Shown here piece by piece: positions 11,190 through 23,188 of a DNA stretch of 64,000 nt (position 1 is its first letter; every line of letters begins with the position of its first letter). A program made the translations under genes and the position numbers. The notes beneath the pieces were generated by a model. The model worked only from the letters and a program-made list of their open reading frames with translations, did not search any database and was not told where the DNA came from. The DNA comes from Siderastrea radians. Taxonomy: Eukaryota; Cnidaria; Anthozoa; Scleractinia; Rhizangiidae. The stretch spans positions 7,701,951 through 7,765,950 of the forward strand of contig OZ024897.1 of NCBI GenBank assembly GCA_964017195.1, given 5' to 3'.

Positions 11190-14100
11190 TTTTAGTTGGA
11201 CCTTCTGCGTTACCAAACGTATCTCAAGCTGCAATTGACCGGGACGACGCTGTCCTTTGAACTGATAAATGGAACTGAGCTGGATCACGGCGGGGTGTGT
11301 CTTTATATCCATGATGACAGTTTTAGATATAAACAGGTTGAAGAACTTTCGTGTTGCGCCGACCACGAAATCCTCTGGGTGCAGCTGCAACCGAAACGCC
11401 TGCCAAGGGGTTTCTCTTCCCTTATTGTTGCAGTAGTTTACCACCCTCACTGGACAGGGGCTGAAAACGATTCTATGCGAGATCATCTATTTCAATCCCT
11501 CTTACTGGCTGAGTCAAGATACCCTAATTGCGCCCTTATTGTGGCAGGGGATTTCAATCGTCTGGACGTCAAATCAATCAAGAAACATTTTCGTGTTAAA
11601 CAAATCGTGAAGAAACCAACCAGGGGAAATGCAATCCTTGACTTGATTTTGACTGATCTGCATCTGCATAACACTGTTACAGCTGAACCAAAAAAGGTGA
11701 GGGAGAACAGCCGCTGTTCCACAAAGGTTGTGCTGAAACGTGACAGGCGGGCGAGTCGTAGAGCTGAACTGGGAAGGTATCTCAGCGATGTGGACTGGTC
11801 CATGCTGTTTTCCTCTATTGAAAACTGCGAGGATCTGTTAAACGTTTTCCATGAGTTTATACGCACAGGTCTGGACCTGCTGATGCCAGTTAGAAAAATT
11901 CGTATTAATACATCCGATGTTCCTTGGATGACACAACATCTCAAATCACTAATTCTGAAAAGACAAAAGGCTTTCCACAGGAACGGCGCTGAGTCCCCGC
12001 AGTACAAGTTTTACAGGAACGTTGTAAACCGTGAAAGAAAGGCATGTAAAGCTACATTTTACAAGTCTAAAGTTGAGCATATGAAAGAAGAGAACCCGAA
12101 GGTGCGGTGGAAAGAATGAAGCGGCTGTGTGGTGCGCAGTGCTTCTCAGGGAATGTGACCAGTCAAATACAAGCAGATGGCGTTGAAAATCTTTCCGCGA
12201 AAGAGCTGGCTGATGTGATCAATGAGGCCTTCCTAGAGCCCTTGGAGGAGTAAAGGCTACCCCAACCACTGGCTCAGCTAACCGTGGACGAGGATTCCCC
12301 GGAACTCATTGAAGTACCTGAGATGCACATTTATAAGATACTGGTGAAGCTAAATCCATCTAAGACATGCGGTACCGATGAGATCCCGAACTGGCTGCTG
12401 AAGGAGTATGCCGAACTTCCCGCTTTTCCATTAAGCAAGATCATCAACGCCTCCTTCCACGAACAGCGTCTTCTTCGTATATGGAAGCTGGCAAATGTAT
12501 CACCATTACCGAAGAAGAAACCAGTGAAGGGCCTTAAAAAAGATCTCAGGCGCATCTCCTTAACAGCTTGTTTGTCCAAAGTCGCCGCGCACTGTGTTGT
12601 GTCTGATTATGTCAAACCGGCGGTTCTCAAAGTTCTTGATCCTCAACAGTACGGCGCGGTTCCCAAGTCATCGACTACACAAGCCTTATTACACATGGTT
12701 CACTGCTGGGCAAAAGAAACGGATGGCAACGGCGCCACTGAGAGAACTATTCTATTTGACTACCGCAAAGCATTTGACTTAATTGATCACAAAATTCTCC
12801 TAGACAAGCTTTGTAAGCTAGTTTTGCCAACTAATATAATTAATTGGATCATTGATTTTTTTGACCGATCGTTCACAGCGAATCAAACTTGCTGATGGGT
12901 GTTTTTGTGAGTGGGGCTCAGTGCCCTCAGGAGTGCACCAGGGAAAAAGGCTGGGACCGTGGCTTTTCCTTGTTTCAATATAAATTATTTAAGGTGATTC
13001 CATCGAAAAAGAAGTTGTAACGAGAATTTGTTGAAACTTCGCACAGTTATTAATTACATCTAGTACATCGAAAAAACAAAATAAAAAGAGTGGGTCACCG
13101 TGTCTGATTTCACGCTACAGGGCTGTAGTATATAGGTACCTTGCTAGCTATCGACAGCAATATTAAAAAGCCTTTCCTTGTACCAGAGACACCCACTACC
13201 GGACTTTAAGAAAGTTATCACTAGCAATAAATTTAAGCATTATTCTTGTGATAGCAAAACAATGTTACAGTAAAAGGCCTTAAAGTTGCCTTAAAAATAA
13301 AAGTAATGAAATAATAAGCAAATCGAGCACATGTACGCTTCCAGTGAAATGCCTAAACTCCGATTGTAATAATGAATTAATCAGAATATTTGAAAATTGA
13401 ATAATGAAAAATTCTTAAAATTTGGATATATCACGCAGAGTCGTGTTTACTTCAAATAAATGGAATAAAAAAGAGAGGTCGCCGAGTTCGTTTTGGAGAA
13501 AACGACAACTCATTTCTCTCGACAGCCCAGTTTTCATAGAAAACCTAATAAAAGTCGAAGGCGCGCGCGCTCGTGCGCGCGCCAATCACGCAAAAATTGA
13601 TGCGCAGAAAGGATGCACAATGCAATTGAATGGAATCACCTTAAATCTTAGCCATAACTTAAATGCCCAGCTATGGAAGTATGTTGATGATACTCACAGA
13701 TGATACGCACAGCAGTTGGCAGATCGCGTAGCTCAGTGGTCCTCTGACAACCGAGTAAAGCTGAATAGTGACAAGTGCAAGGAACTAAGAATCTCATTCG
13801 CTAGAAACCAGCAGGAATTTCAGCTCATCCTTGAAAATGGACAAGAACTAGAAGTTGTCCAAAGCGCGAAACTGCTTGGTGTAACAGTAACCCGTAACTT
13901 ATCATGGAACGAACACATTAATGATATAGTTAAGAAGGCTTCCAAACGGTTGTATTTTCTTGTGCAGTTAAAAAGGGCAAAGCTCCCTTGCAAAGATCTA
14001 GTTCTTTTTTATATCACATGCATTAGATCTATCTTACCTTATGCAGTGCCCGTTTTCCATTACGCACCGCCCATGTACTTGCAGCGTGAACTAGAACGAG

Positions 14101-14245
14101 CGTTATCAATTATTTGCGCCGGTTTAGATTACAAAGAGGCACTAGATTTCGCAAACGTCATTAAATTTGTGACTTGCAAATTTCAAGACGACTCTGTAGG
14201 TGGTTTACTGATAAGATATAAAATGGAAAAAATGGCCCATTAATA
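11190..14245 (+). pseudogene. Degenerate jockey/CR1-like LINE ORF2 (endonuclease + reverse transcriptase)
   Basis: Three broken pieces of one non-LTR retrotransposon polyprotein. 11196-12119 holds the C-terminal half of an APE-type endonuclease (GGVCLYI, LIVAGDFNRLD). 12120-12980 holds RT motifs, including the palm motif FDYRKAFDLIDHKIL and the SGVHQG segment. 13646-14240 resumes at KYVDDT (the YxDD catalytic box) and continues with KLNSDKCKEL and KLLGVTVTRNLSW. The frame is broken near 12115, by a stop at about 12251, near 12890 and near 12975, and by a 650-bp insertion. The 5' part is missing. Family knowledge: such proteins nick target DNA and prime reverse transcription there. This copy is dead. 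Jockey versus CR1/L2 placement is uncertain. Confidence 0.88.
12990..13644. mobile_element. TTAA-flanked non-autonomous DNA element inserted in the LINE
   Basis: Begins TTAAGGTGATTCCAT (12990) and ends with the inverted ATGGAATCACCTTAA (to 13644). TTAA at 12990-12993 and 13641-13644 is the target duplication. Dropping the element and one TTAA joins the LINE reading frame into a run leading to the YVDD box, so the insertion is clean and later than the LINE. The interior has no coding capacity; a GC-rich palindrome (GGCGCGCGCGC...) is at about 13560-13582. The TTAA target suggests piggyBac-like mobilisation, but the GGTGATTCC terminus is not a classic piggyBac CCYT end. Confidence 0.8.
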
Positions 14246-14389
14246 ACGTTCTTCATTCGGCCCTCTTGAGTTAAACCTTTTTAGTGTTCAAAACATTCGG
14301 AAAACATGACCACGGGGCACCCTCAATCCAAATTTAAATGTTCGATGGATAATATCCGACACTTTGCCCATAATCGACCGTTGAAGTGT

Positions 14390-15650
14390 GCGTGTTCCTA
14401 ATGAAACGCTCGCGCGAAACTGTTTTTAAAGTAACCATGCCAACCAAATGTTATTTTGGTTTTCATAATTAAAAATTTAACTAAGTTTGTAAAAAATGTC
14501 ATTGCTAAAAAATTTTTCGACGCATTAAATTCATTTTTTGCTACTTTCGCTAGTAATGATGGAAAAGTATATAGTTACAAAAAACGCTTACTTTTGATCG
14601 CGGAAAAAAAGACAGAAAAAGTAATTTCCTCCGTAATGCTTGTTTGAAACTTTCACGATTTTTAGAAAAAGCTTAAATTTTCTTATAAGTCGAACGTAAC
14701 TTACCTTGCCGTTGAGTACTTAGAGTGAAAGTCAGTTTTAGCTCAAAACGCGACTTTTTCCTGTTGCAAGAAGCACCCGACCAGTTCTTTTTGCGAACAA
14801 GAGCCAAGTGATTGTTTGACGTCAAAATTGGAATTTATTACACAGCGCGCGCGAAGAGGCAGGCGACTCGTTCCCAGGTCTCCTCTTTCCATTCCCAAAA
14901 TATTACTACCTGTAGTCTCCCAAGAATCCAGGCATGGTGTCAATACACGTCAAAGTATTGACAAGTTTTGGAAGAAAATATTATCAGCTGAAATGGCTGA
15001 AAATGCATCCGGAATAGGGAAGCGCCCGTGCTCCTAGTGAAACTCGCACGCACGGAACTTCTTTCGAGGTAACCATGCCAACGTTATGTTGTTTAGTCTA
15101 TCCTAAAATAAACAAAGCTTGTAAAACATGCCATCGCTGAAAGAAATTCTTGGACGCATGTTACTTTTACTAGTAACGATAGAAAAGTCGAAAGGTTTTA
15201 AAGGTTTGCTTTTGATGTCAAAAGAGAAAGAATGAAGAGGAAATTATCTCTCTTTGACACTTTTGGAGTGTTAAGAAAAGCTAAAATTTTCGTGTTATTG
15301 GAGCATGTCTTACCTTTCTATTGAGTACTTAGCGGAAAAACCAGTGTTAATCAAAACACTGAAAGGCCAATCTGCGAAGGAATCTTTTGATGCTCATCAA
15401 GTAAGACAACTTTTTTCTGCTCGCAAGAATTTCCTAACTTGTTCTTTTCGCGAAAAAAGCGAAGTGATTGTTTGACGTCAAAATTGGAGTTTATTGGACA
15501 GCGCGCGCAAACAGTGAAACGGCTCGTTCACAGGTTTTCCTCTTTCCATTACCAGAATATTACTACTTGGATCCAGCGTGGTGTCAGACATAAACGTCAA
15601 ATTACTGAAAAGTTTTGGAAGATAATGTTACATTTGCTGTGATTTCCAAA
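14390..15650 (+). repeat. Two decayed tandem copies of a roughly 640-bp repeat
   Basis: 14390-15030 and 15030-15650 run parallel: CGTGTTCCTAATGAAACGC / CGTGCTCCTAGTGAAACTC, GTAACCATGCCAAC, TGATTGTTTGACGTCAAAAT (14810 / 15465), CAGCGCGCGC, CCTCTTTCCATT, AGTTTTGGAAGA. Neither copy has a long frame or a known domain. A third, partial copy appears near 15830-15945 (TGAAAATGCATCTGGAA). Could be a decayed DNA transposon. Confidence 0.7.
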
Positions 15651-16239
15651 GTTATGAAATTAGACACTTCCTGCGTCCAAGTTAGAATAAATTAACTACC
15701 AGGCCTTGTTGTTGACTACAGGAAGGTAACTACTGTAACACGAATAACACACCATGCGATCTGTTCAGCTCAGAATTAAAAGGAAATTATGTATCCGAGG
15801 ATCTTGGAACATATTTTAAAGTTAGAAGGAGGGAGGCTCATTCGATCTAAGTTCAAAGAAAAGGTTGTACGGGTAAAAAAATCAAAATTGATGTCTACTG
15901 AAATAACTGAAAATGCATCTGGAACGGCCAATCGCGAAAAAAAAGTTTTGTCAATTCATACTGACTATAGACTCATCAGTGTAGGATCAAAGTTACTCGC
16001 GGCATCAAACTCATCTACATACCATTTTAGTTAAAACTAGTTATGATACTGAATCCGCATTTTGGTGGCATCACCTGGACTAGAAAAGAATCGAAATAGA
16101 TGGTTATTGTGATCTTTTGGAACCTATTACTTTTCCCGAATGAACAAATCAGAATAGTTGTATGGCTTTTTACACAATCAGAGCTCGCTGGCTTCCAATC
16201 TAATCCTATAATTTCGTAAAATAACCAGAAATAAAAGAA

Positions 16240-16800
16240 AATATCACTAACTTACCTTGGTTGACAACTTACACTAAAAGTAACAGATGTTGATGACAAA
16301 CACAACAGGCAGCAGATCCTGTGACCGTAGCAAAGTAGCAAACATAACTCACATTCATCAGATAGTATTCTTCCGAAAATTTCTGCAAAGAAATACGTCA
16401 AAAAGTTGAACACTTTCATAATTTCAATTACCGTTTCAGTTAATTTGCCTTTTGGAACGCACCAAAAACAATAAAACACTTTCACTATGTTTTGCAGTAA
16501 ACATTTCTATAGCACCCTGTCTTAAAGTTCTAAGGAGCTTCACAATAATAGTTTAAAAGGTAAAAACTACTCAATTACTACAAAAAATACTCTGATTAAC
16601 GGTATTTTTGTGGAAAACCAGAGGGCGCTCAGCCTACAATCTAACTTAATCCTTCCTTAAAATAGCTAGTACCGAAAGAAAATTTAGACTTACTTTGGTT
16701 GACGACCGGGATCAAAAGTAACTGATGTAGGTATTGAACATAGCGGGTAGCGGATCCTTCGATCGTAGCAAGGTACGCAGCAGAAGCGACTTCTTGTCCA
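16240..16800. repeat. Diverged duplicate segments (16255-16350 and 16690-16790)
   Basis: CTTACCTTGGTTGAC...AAAAGTAACAGATGT...GCAGATCCT...CGTAGCAA at 16255 is matched by CTTACTTTGGTTGAC...AAAAGTAACTGATGT...CGGATCCTT...CGTAGCAAGG at 16690. This continues the repeat-rich stretch between the LINE and DRG1. No gene seen. Confidence 0.55.
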
Positions 16801-16884
16801 CGTTTGCTAGGCGTCCTCTTTTATTACAAACGGTACGTGCATCTAGGGCGTTGCCGAAACGTAATGCGTGGCCTAAACTTAAAG

Positions 16885-17060
16885 CTACTTCCTAGAAACG
16901 AATTTACCCGTGAGATCAGCAGGAAACTGCTACTCCTTTGCGAACTGTGGGACCGATTAAGGATGTTTTAACTAAAATAATAACTATTTATAAATAACTA
17001 GAGAATCTTCCCCATACTAAGAAAGGGAAAAAAAGGAAAAAAGTGATTTCAAGCATAGCA
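16885..17060 (+). repeat. Dispersed repeat copy (pair of 10738-10910)
   Basis: Second copy of the 10738-10910 segment; see that entry for shared words. The rest of 17060-17740 is AT-rich and shows nothing codable; an (AT)n run is at about 17725-17740. Confidence 0.55.
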
Positions 17061-17760
17061 TAGGAAAATGGTTTGTTACACGACGTTTAGCCACTGGAAC
17101 ACGAAATAATAGGCGATTTTTTCAGTTCAGAACACGAAGAAACATGTATCCAGGGACAAGTGAACGGGTAGTTTCTTGCAAATTTGTGCAAATCTGAGTC
17201 AAATAGAACTTTACGTTCTTTAATCTCCTTTATGGATGGTAAAGGCTTATCTAGACCCAAAAGATATTTTATTTTTCTTTTTTAACATAATTTCTTTTCT
17301 TTTTTAATATAATTCTTTTTATATGGACGTAATATATTTCTTAGGAATTTGCTGAATTAGCGAAAATAATTTTACGCTGAAATTGTTACGGTCGTCTTTA
17401 TTTAAGCGGTCACGTCCCGATAAAAGACGACCTAAATTGGTATTAAACATGGCATATTTACGCTCGTTATTCTCTTTTTTGAATATAATTGTTTTATATG
17501 GCCATAGCTAACTCATTGGGAATCATGTCTGTAAATGGAAGAAAGGGGAACGGTGATTCATACTGCAAATGTTCCGTGACAAAGCAAGGCTCGTGATGAT
17601 ACTAAATTAGGTCATCTTTTTTAGCTTGCAATTTTTTAAAAAATAATTCGGAAGGGTCACTGAATTTGTGATTGAGAAATGACTATACGAATTTATTTTC
17701 CATTTACTACGTAAAATTAAAAAAATATATATATATATATTGCCCAAATTGTGGTGCCCC

Positions 17761-17931
17761 TTTTCCCGCGCGATTTGCGCGGGAATCGCGAAATAGCGAG
17801 GGAGCGAGGGCTAGGACTGAACTCTAACAATTTTGGTCAGCGGGTTATGCAACAGGCTCAAGTGTGAAGAAAGTCCACTTGTATTTCGACGTAGTCGTCG
17901 TATTTTCTCTTCAATTTTTCCTTTTTTCATC
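17761..17931 (+). promoter_or_regulatory. DRG1 promoter / 5' UTR with E2F-like palindrome
   Basis: Immediately upstream of the DRG1 start, a sharp switch from AT-rich to GC-rich sequence carries TTTTCCCGCGCGATTTGCGC followed by GGGAA (17761-17785), a near-palindrome holding two opposed TTCCCGC-type sites, then a GCGAGGGAGCGAGGG tract. No TATA box is evident. The start site is not visible from sequence; function is inferred from position and motif. Confidence 0.5.
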
Positions 17932-20900
17932 ATGGGTATCCTCGAAAAGATCGCCGAAATCGAAGGCGAGGTATGTATTCTTCGTTTTACTACCAATTTC
18001 TGTCGGCTAAGTGGCCTTATCGGAGAAATTTGCTTGTCTTTAGATGGCCCGAACGCAGAAGAACAAGGCTACAGCACACCATCTTGGATTGTTAAAAGCA
18101 CGGTTGGCGAAGTTACGACGAGAACTAATCACACCAAAAGGCGGAGGAGGAGTGCAAGGAGAGGGTTAGTGAAAGGATCTAACGTTTGTGGTCGTCTTTG
18201 AGGCGTTATACCTAATTTGGTATGGGGTGGCGTAATGTACATATAGTAAACGTAAACTTCCCTAGCCTGCTTTATAAAAACTAAATTAGCAGGCAATCAG
18301 TGAAAGATCGATAAAAATCGATCAGAGTAGTTTATACAATAGATGTCAATAGACCTTTTCGTAGTTAACGTGACTCATTTGCAATACAATGTATTTGAAC
18401 GTGGATGTGAGGCAATTTTGGGCACAAAGTGAAAAGTTGCCCGAAATTGCCTCACATCCACGTTCAAAAACACTGTGATGCAAATAAGAAAAGGTAACTG
18501 TAAAAAGGGCTGTTAATAAAATCGATGACTAATCGAGGAAATAAAATGTTTGTGTTCTTGATCTGAGGCTCATGATCACTTGTTTCAAATTGTTTATTAC
18601 CGTTGTTTTCATCTAAGCGTGGACATGTGAAGAAAAAACATGTTTTAATTAGACATCAAACGTGGCATGTTTGGCCACCAAACATTTGAAGTTTGACAGC
18701 CGTTAAACTTGCATTCCTACGTGCGTGATCGGGTTTTAATGCCAAAATTTGCATAACTATTCGAAAAGGTCAACATGTTTTCTCATGTGCTGGTTAACAT
18801 TCCTGAATATCGAAGAAACAAATCTAAAATCTACATTTTCTAGGTATTCTTCCTTTTCTTGACTCCCACCATGTTAGCGAAACATGCTCTAATAGCCTTC
18901 AAACTTCAAAGATTTGGTGGCCAAACATGCCACTTTGACACCAAGTTAGAACATGTTTTTCCGTCACGTGTCCACGCTTAGATGAAAATGACGGTATTGA
19001 CTGTTATTGACTTTTATTGATATGTAAGAAGCATAATAAAAAAGTACCAGTAGTTAACTTGTTATGAAACAATAAAATGATTATCACTGAGCTGTGCTCT
19101 GTTCTTATGCATGGATCTCTGTATCTGTATATTGAATCAGTAAAGCTAAATTGCATTACAACCGATGTAAATTAATAAATAAATGGGTAGTTGATTAATT
19201 CTTATGAATAATTTGGGATAAATGGGTCTATAACTAAATTAAACTGTAACTAATAGTGACAACAATGCAGAAAAAATAGTGGTACTTGAGGCTAAGCTTA
19301 GTGGTTTCATTAGAAGGCAGCTACCGGCGGTGTAGAGGGATGTATGTCAACTCAAACTACCAACTGCTTTGTCTGATTTTCACTTTAATGCTTATGAGAA
19401 TTGTCTCAAAACACCCCCTACTGTGGCTAGCTCTGATGCCTATTTCAAAAGTTATTGAAACCCCTGTAAGCCAGAAAAGATGGGACTTGCTTGGATAAAG
19501 CCTTTTAGGTGGTTGTTAATAACTGTACATTTCTCATATGAGTAGCACTGTTTCACAGGTTTTGATGTTGCAAAGACTGGTGATGCACGAATTGGTTTTG
19601 TTGGTAAGTAAGATTCAACCTTAGGTATTTACTCTGAACTCATTTATAGACAAATTTCCCTCATTATTGTTTGATTATAGCCAAATTATGATGGACAAAT
19701 TATATCTGACAAATCATGTTTTAAAAACCTGGGTTTGTACAGAGCAGTAGGATTGGCTGATAACGTGTATAAAGCTTTTCTCAGAGAGACATCTTTTTGA
19801 CTAGCTCCGACTTGTACTTTAGAAGTAATTGAAACTACTTAAAATAGCGATGTTCCTCGTTACATCACCTGTTCATATTGATGTGCCAACTAGAGGTCTA
19901 TTGGCTGCTAAAACAAAGAGTTCTTTTGTTTCAATGGTTGGCACATTTGAATAACAAAAAGACTGTTTGTCAACAGTGAACCTTGCTATACAGTTTATTT
20001 CAGGGGAGTGGGTGTACACCTCCCCTCTCCTCCCCACCTATTTTTAAGAGGCAAATATTAAATTGTGAAGTATACGGTGGACAATTCAGTACATACTAAG
20101 CACCATGTTTCTTTGGACAGGATTTCCCTCTGTTGGAAAGTCAACACTATTGACCAACCTTGCTGGTGTGTACTCTGAGGTAGCCGCATATGAATTCACC
20201 ACACTGACTACAGTACCTGGAGTGATCCGCTACAAAGGAGCCAAAGTACAACTGCTTGATTTACCAGGGATTATTGAGGGTGCCAAAGATGGAAAAGGAA
20301 GAGGACGACAGGTGATCGCAGGTGTGTCAATTAAGCCTGATTTGATGGTTTGCTTTCTGTGATACTAGAGTCAGTGGTTGGCTACAGTAGGTTGAAACCT
20401 GGCAGCTAGGTACCACATGTGTCACTTTCACTGTTGATCATAAATTATGCTACAACATTTAGTCTTGCAGGTGTCAAGATTTTTAAGATCTTTCAGTTAA
20501 GACAAAATTTGAGACAAATTTTTATGAGCACATTGTACATTCCTATCTCAAAATGTTCTCTGAGTAGCCTCGGCCAAATAAAGGTAAAGGTTAAAATCAA
20601 ACACAGCCTGCATGACTGGAACTCAGCTCTCTGTAGTCCATCTGATTAATATACATTTCTGTTTTGTCTTTTTTAAACTAGTTGCAAGGACCTGCAGTTT
20701 GATCTTCATAGTACTTGATGTTCTGAAGCCTCTGGGGCACAAGAGACTCATTGAACATGAACTGGAAGGGTTTGGAATAAGGTAAGTTATAGTAGGTTAT
20801 GCGTTTGTGATTGCATACATTTAATTTCATCGTTTGTAATGTCAGGTAGACTTTTCAGTTCTAAAATTTCTGAATGGCACTAGGGTGTGTTTTGTATTGC

Positions 20901-23145
20901 CTTAGTGTTTTTAATGTATCAGAGAGTGTTGTTCTTTGTGTTTGATAAATATGAACATTCTTTAAAACAAATTATTCACTCTTTTATCAGGCTTAACAAG
21001 GAACCACCTAATATAACATTCAGAAAGAAAGAGAAAGGAGGCATTAATCTCCAAACTACAGTAAGTGCATGTATATGGTGATTATGTTCACAACTGTTTC
21101 AAGCCAAGTAGATATGACCTCGCTGGCCACAAGTCTCCCATTAGCTCAATGGTTAGAGCACTCAACCAGTGTACGGGAGGTCATGGATAGGATTCCCATC
21201 AGGGACTCAGATTTTTTCTTTGTCCTACACTCATAATAAACTGAATATTCCATCTTTCCAAGCTTAAAATTTGCCATCTTTCTTTTTTTATTATCACACA
21301 CGGTGCTTTTAACATTGCTGATCCCAGCAGTATGCAGGACTCGTGTCAGAACAAACCTAGTAAATATGACCTATGCTCATGCACCAATAGTCTCCTAGTA
21401 GCTCAGTAGTTAGAGTGCCTGACTGGTGTACGGGAGGTCATGGGTTCAATCCCCATTGAGGACTCAGATTCTTTCTTTCTCCCATGGTCGTTACAAACTG
21501 AATATGCCATCTCTCTTGTTCAGTATCTATCTTGTCATTTGTCAGCTAGCTGTATTCAGTTTGTCATGAGCATGGGACTAGAAAGAAAAGAATTTGAGTC
21601 AGTAGCAATGGGAGTTGAGCCCATGACCTTCTGCACACCCGTCGGATGCTTTGAGCACTGAACTACAGGCGACTCGTGGCATGTTAGGTCATTTTCTAGG
21701 TTCATGTGGGACATAAAGTTGTGTATGCTGCTACAATCAGTAATGTCAATAGCATATAGTATAGTGATAAAGATGATAAGTGTTAAGTTTGACTGAACTT
21801 AACCATTTTTCTGGTAATCATCTGAGCTACTTAGTGAGACCAGAAGGACTTGGACTACTATAACAAAGTGCTCAGTGCAAAGAGATTAAACAAGACTATT
21901 ACAAGTCAGGGGAGGGTGGCAGTGGTGTAGTGATTAGCATATTGGATAATCAGTTGTTCAAGGCAGTTCTCTGCATGACTAGTTGTTTTGTTTCCTTAGA
22001 CAAGAGACTTCACTTCATGTTGTCTCTCGTTACCCAGGTTTATACATGGGAACTGTTAGGGAAACCTCATAAAAGGAGGGGGGTGGAGAACCCTGTGATT
22101 CTGTGGGGAGTAGAACTTTTATGCTCTTTGTCATTTTGTCTCTAGCAGCTGTCAGTCACAAGGCTTGTAGAGACTTCACCTCACTACAAGTCAGACCAGT
22201 ATTCACTCACAGTACTTACTCTTGTTTGTTGTAGTGTACCCAATCAGAGTTGGACATTGATTCAGTGAGGTCCATCTTAAGCGAATACCGCATTGCTAAT
22301 GCTGATATCACCCTGAGATATGACGCTAATGCAGATGACCTCATTGATGTTATTGAAGGAAACAGGTAAATGGTTTGGAAAAATCTGTCAGATATTTACA
22401 TTGTCAAGAGTTATTTCCTGCAGAATAGAGTACAGATGAATCTTTTGTGAGCAGATTAATTAACATGTAAGTGTTGATTTTCCCACACATGATACTTTTC
22501 TGTGGCTGTCATAAAGCTGGGTTGTCTTCATTTGAGCTGGTAAGCCACCCACCTGAGTCAAGTTCCTGCATGTAAACACACTCTGATTCAGAAACTTGAT
22601 GGGCTATCTATCAGTTCTTGATCTATTTTTGACTGAACGCTGAACCTTTTTCTTTTACAACACAGGGTCTACATTCCGTGCATCTACATCCTGAACAAAA
22701 TCGATCAAATATCAATTGAAGAATTAGATTTAGTGTACAAAATCCCACATGCAGTTCCTTTATCAGCTCATCACAAATGGAACTTTGATGACTTGTTGGA
22801 AAAGATGTGGGAATACCTCAATCTTGTCAGAATGTGAGTTACAGGAATTGATTGTTGATATGTAGTGTAGTGTAGCCTAAGTGTCTGTTTACATTAAAAT
22901 GAATTTTTATTGATTTGTTGACAACAAATGGGTATTTTTGGTCAAACGTTTTAGAGAAACTTACTGCAATAAATCAAAGTGTAGTATTCAGAACTCAAAC
23001 TGTTGTTCAGGGATGGGGCAGGGTTAGGCATCAGCTGCTTGATGATAGAACTTGGCAATCACAGAGTTGCAAGAGAACATTATTACCAGTTATTTTCCAT
23101 TAAGTATATGTAATCGCATGAGGCCGAGTTGAATTAAGGATAAAT

Positions 23146-23188
<43 letters not shown>

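Noticed and set aside
15945..15990. CTGATGA on the minus strand as a hammerhead ribozyme core
   Set aside because: No GAAA box or closing stems in the required places. Other CTGATGA occurrences (about 38790, 55690) fail the same test.
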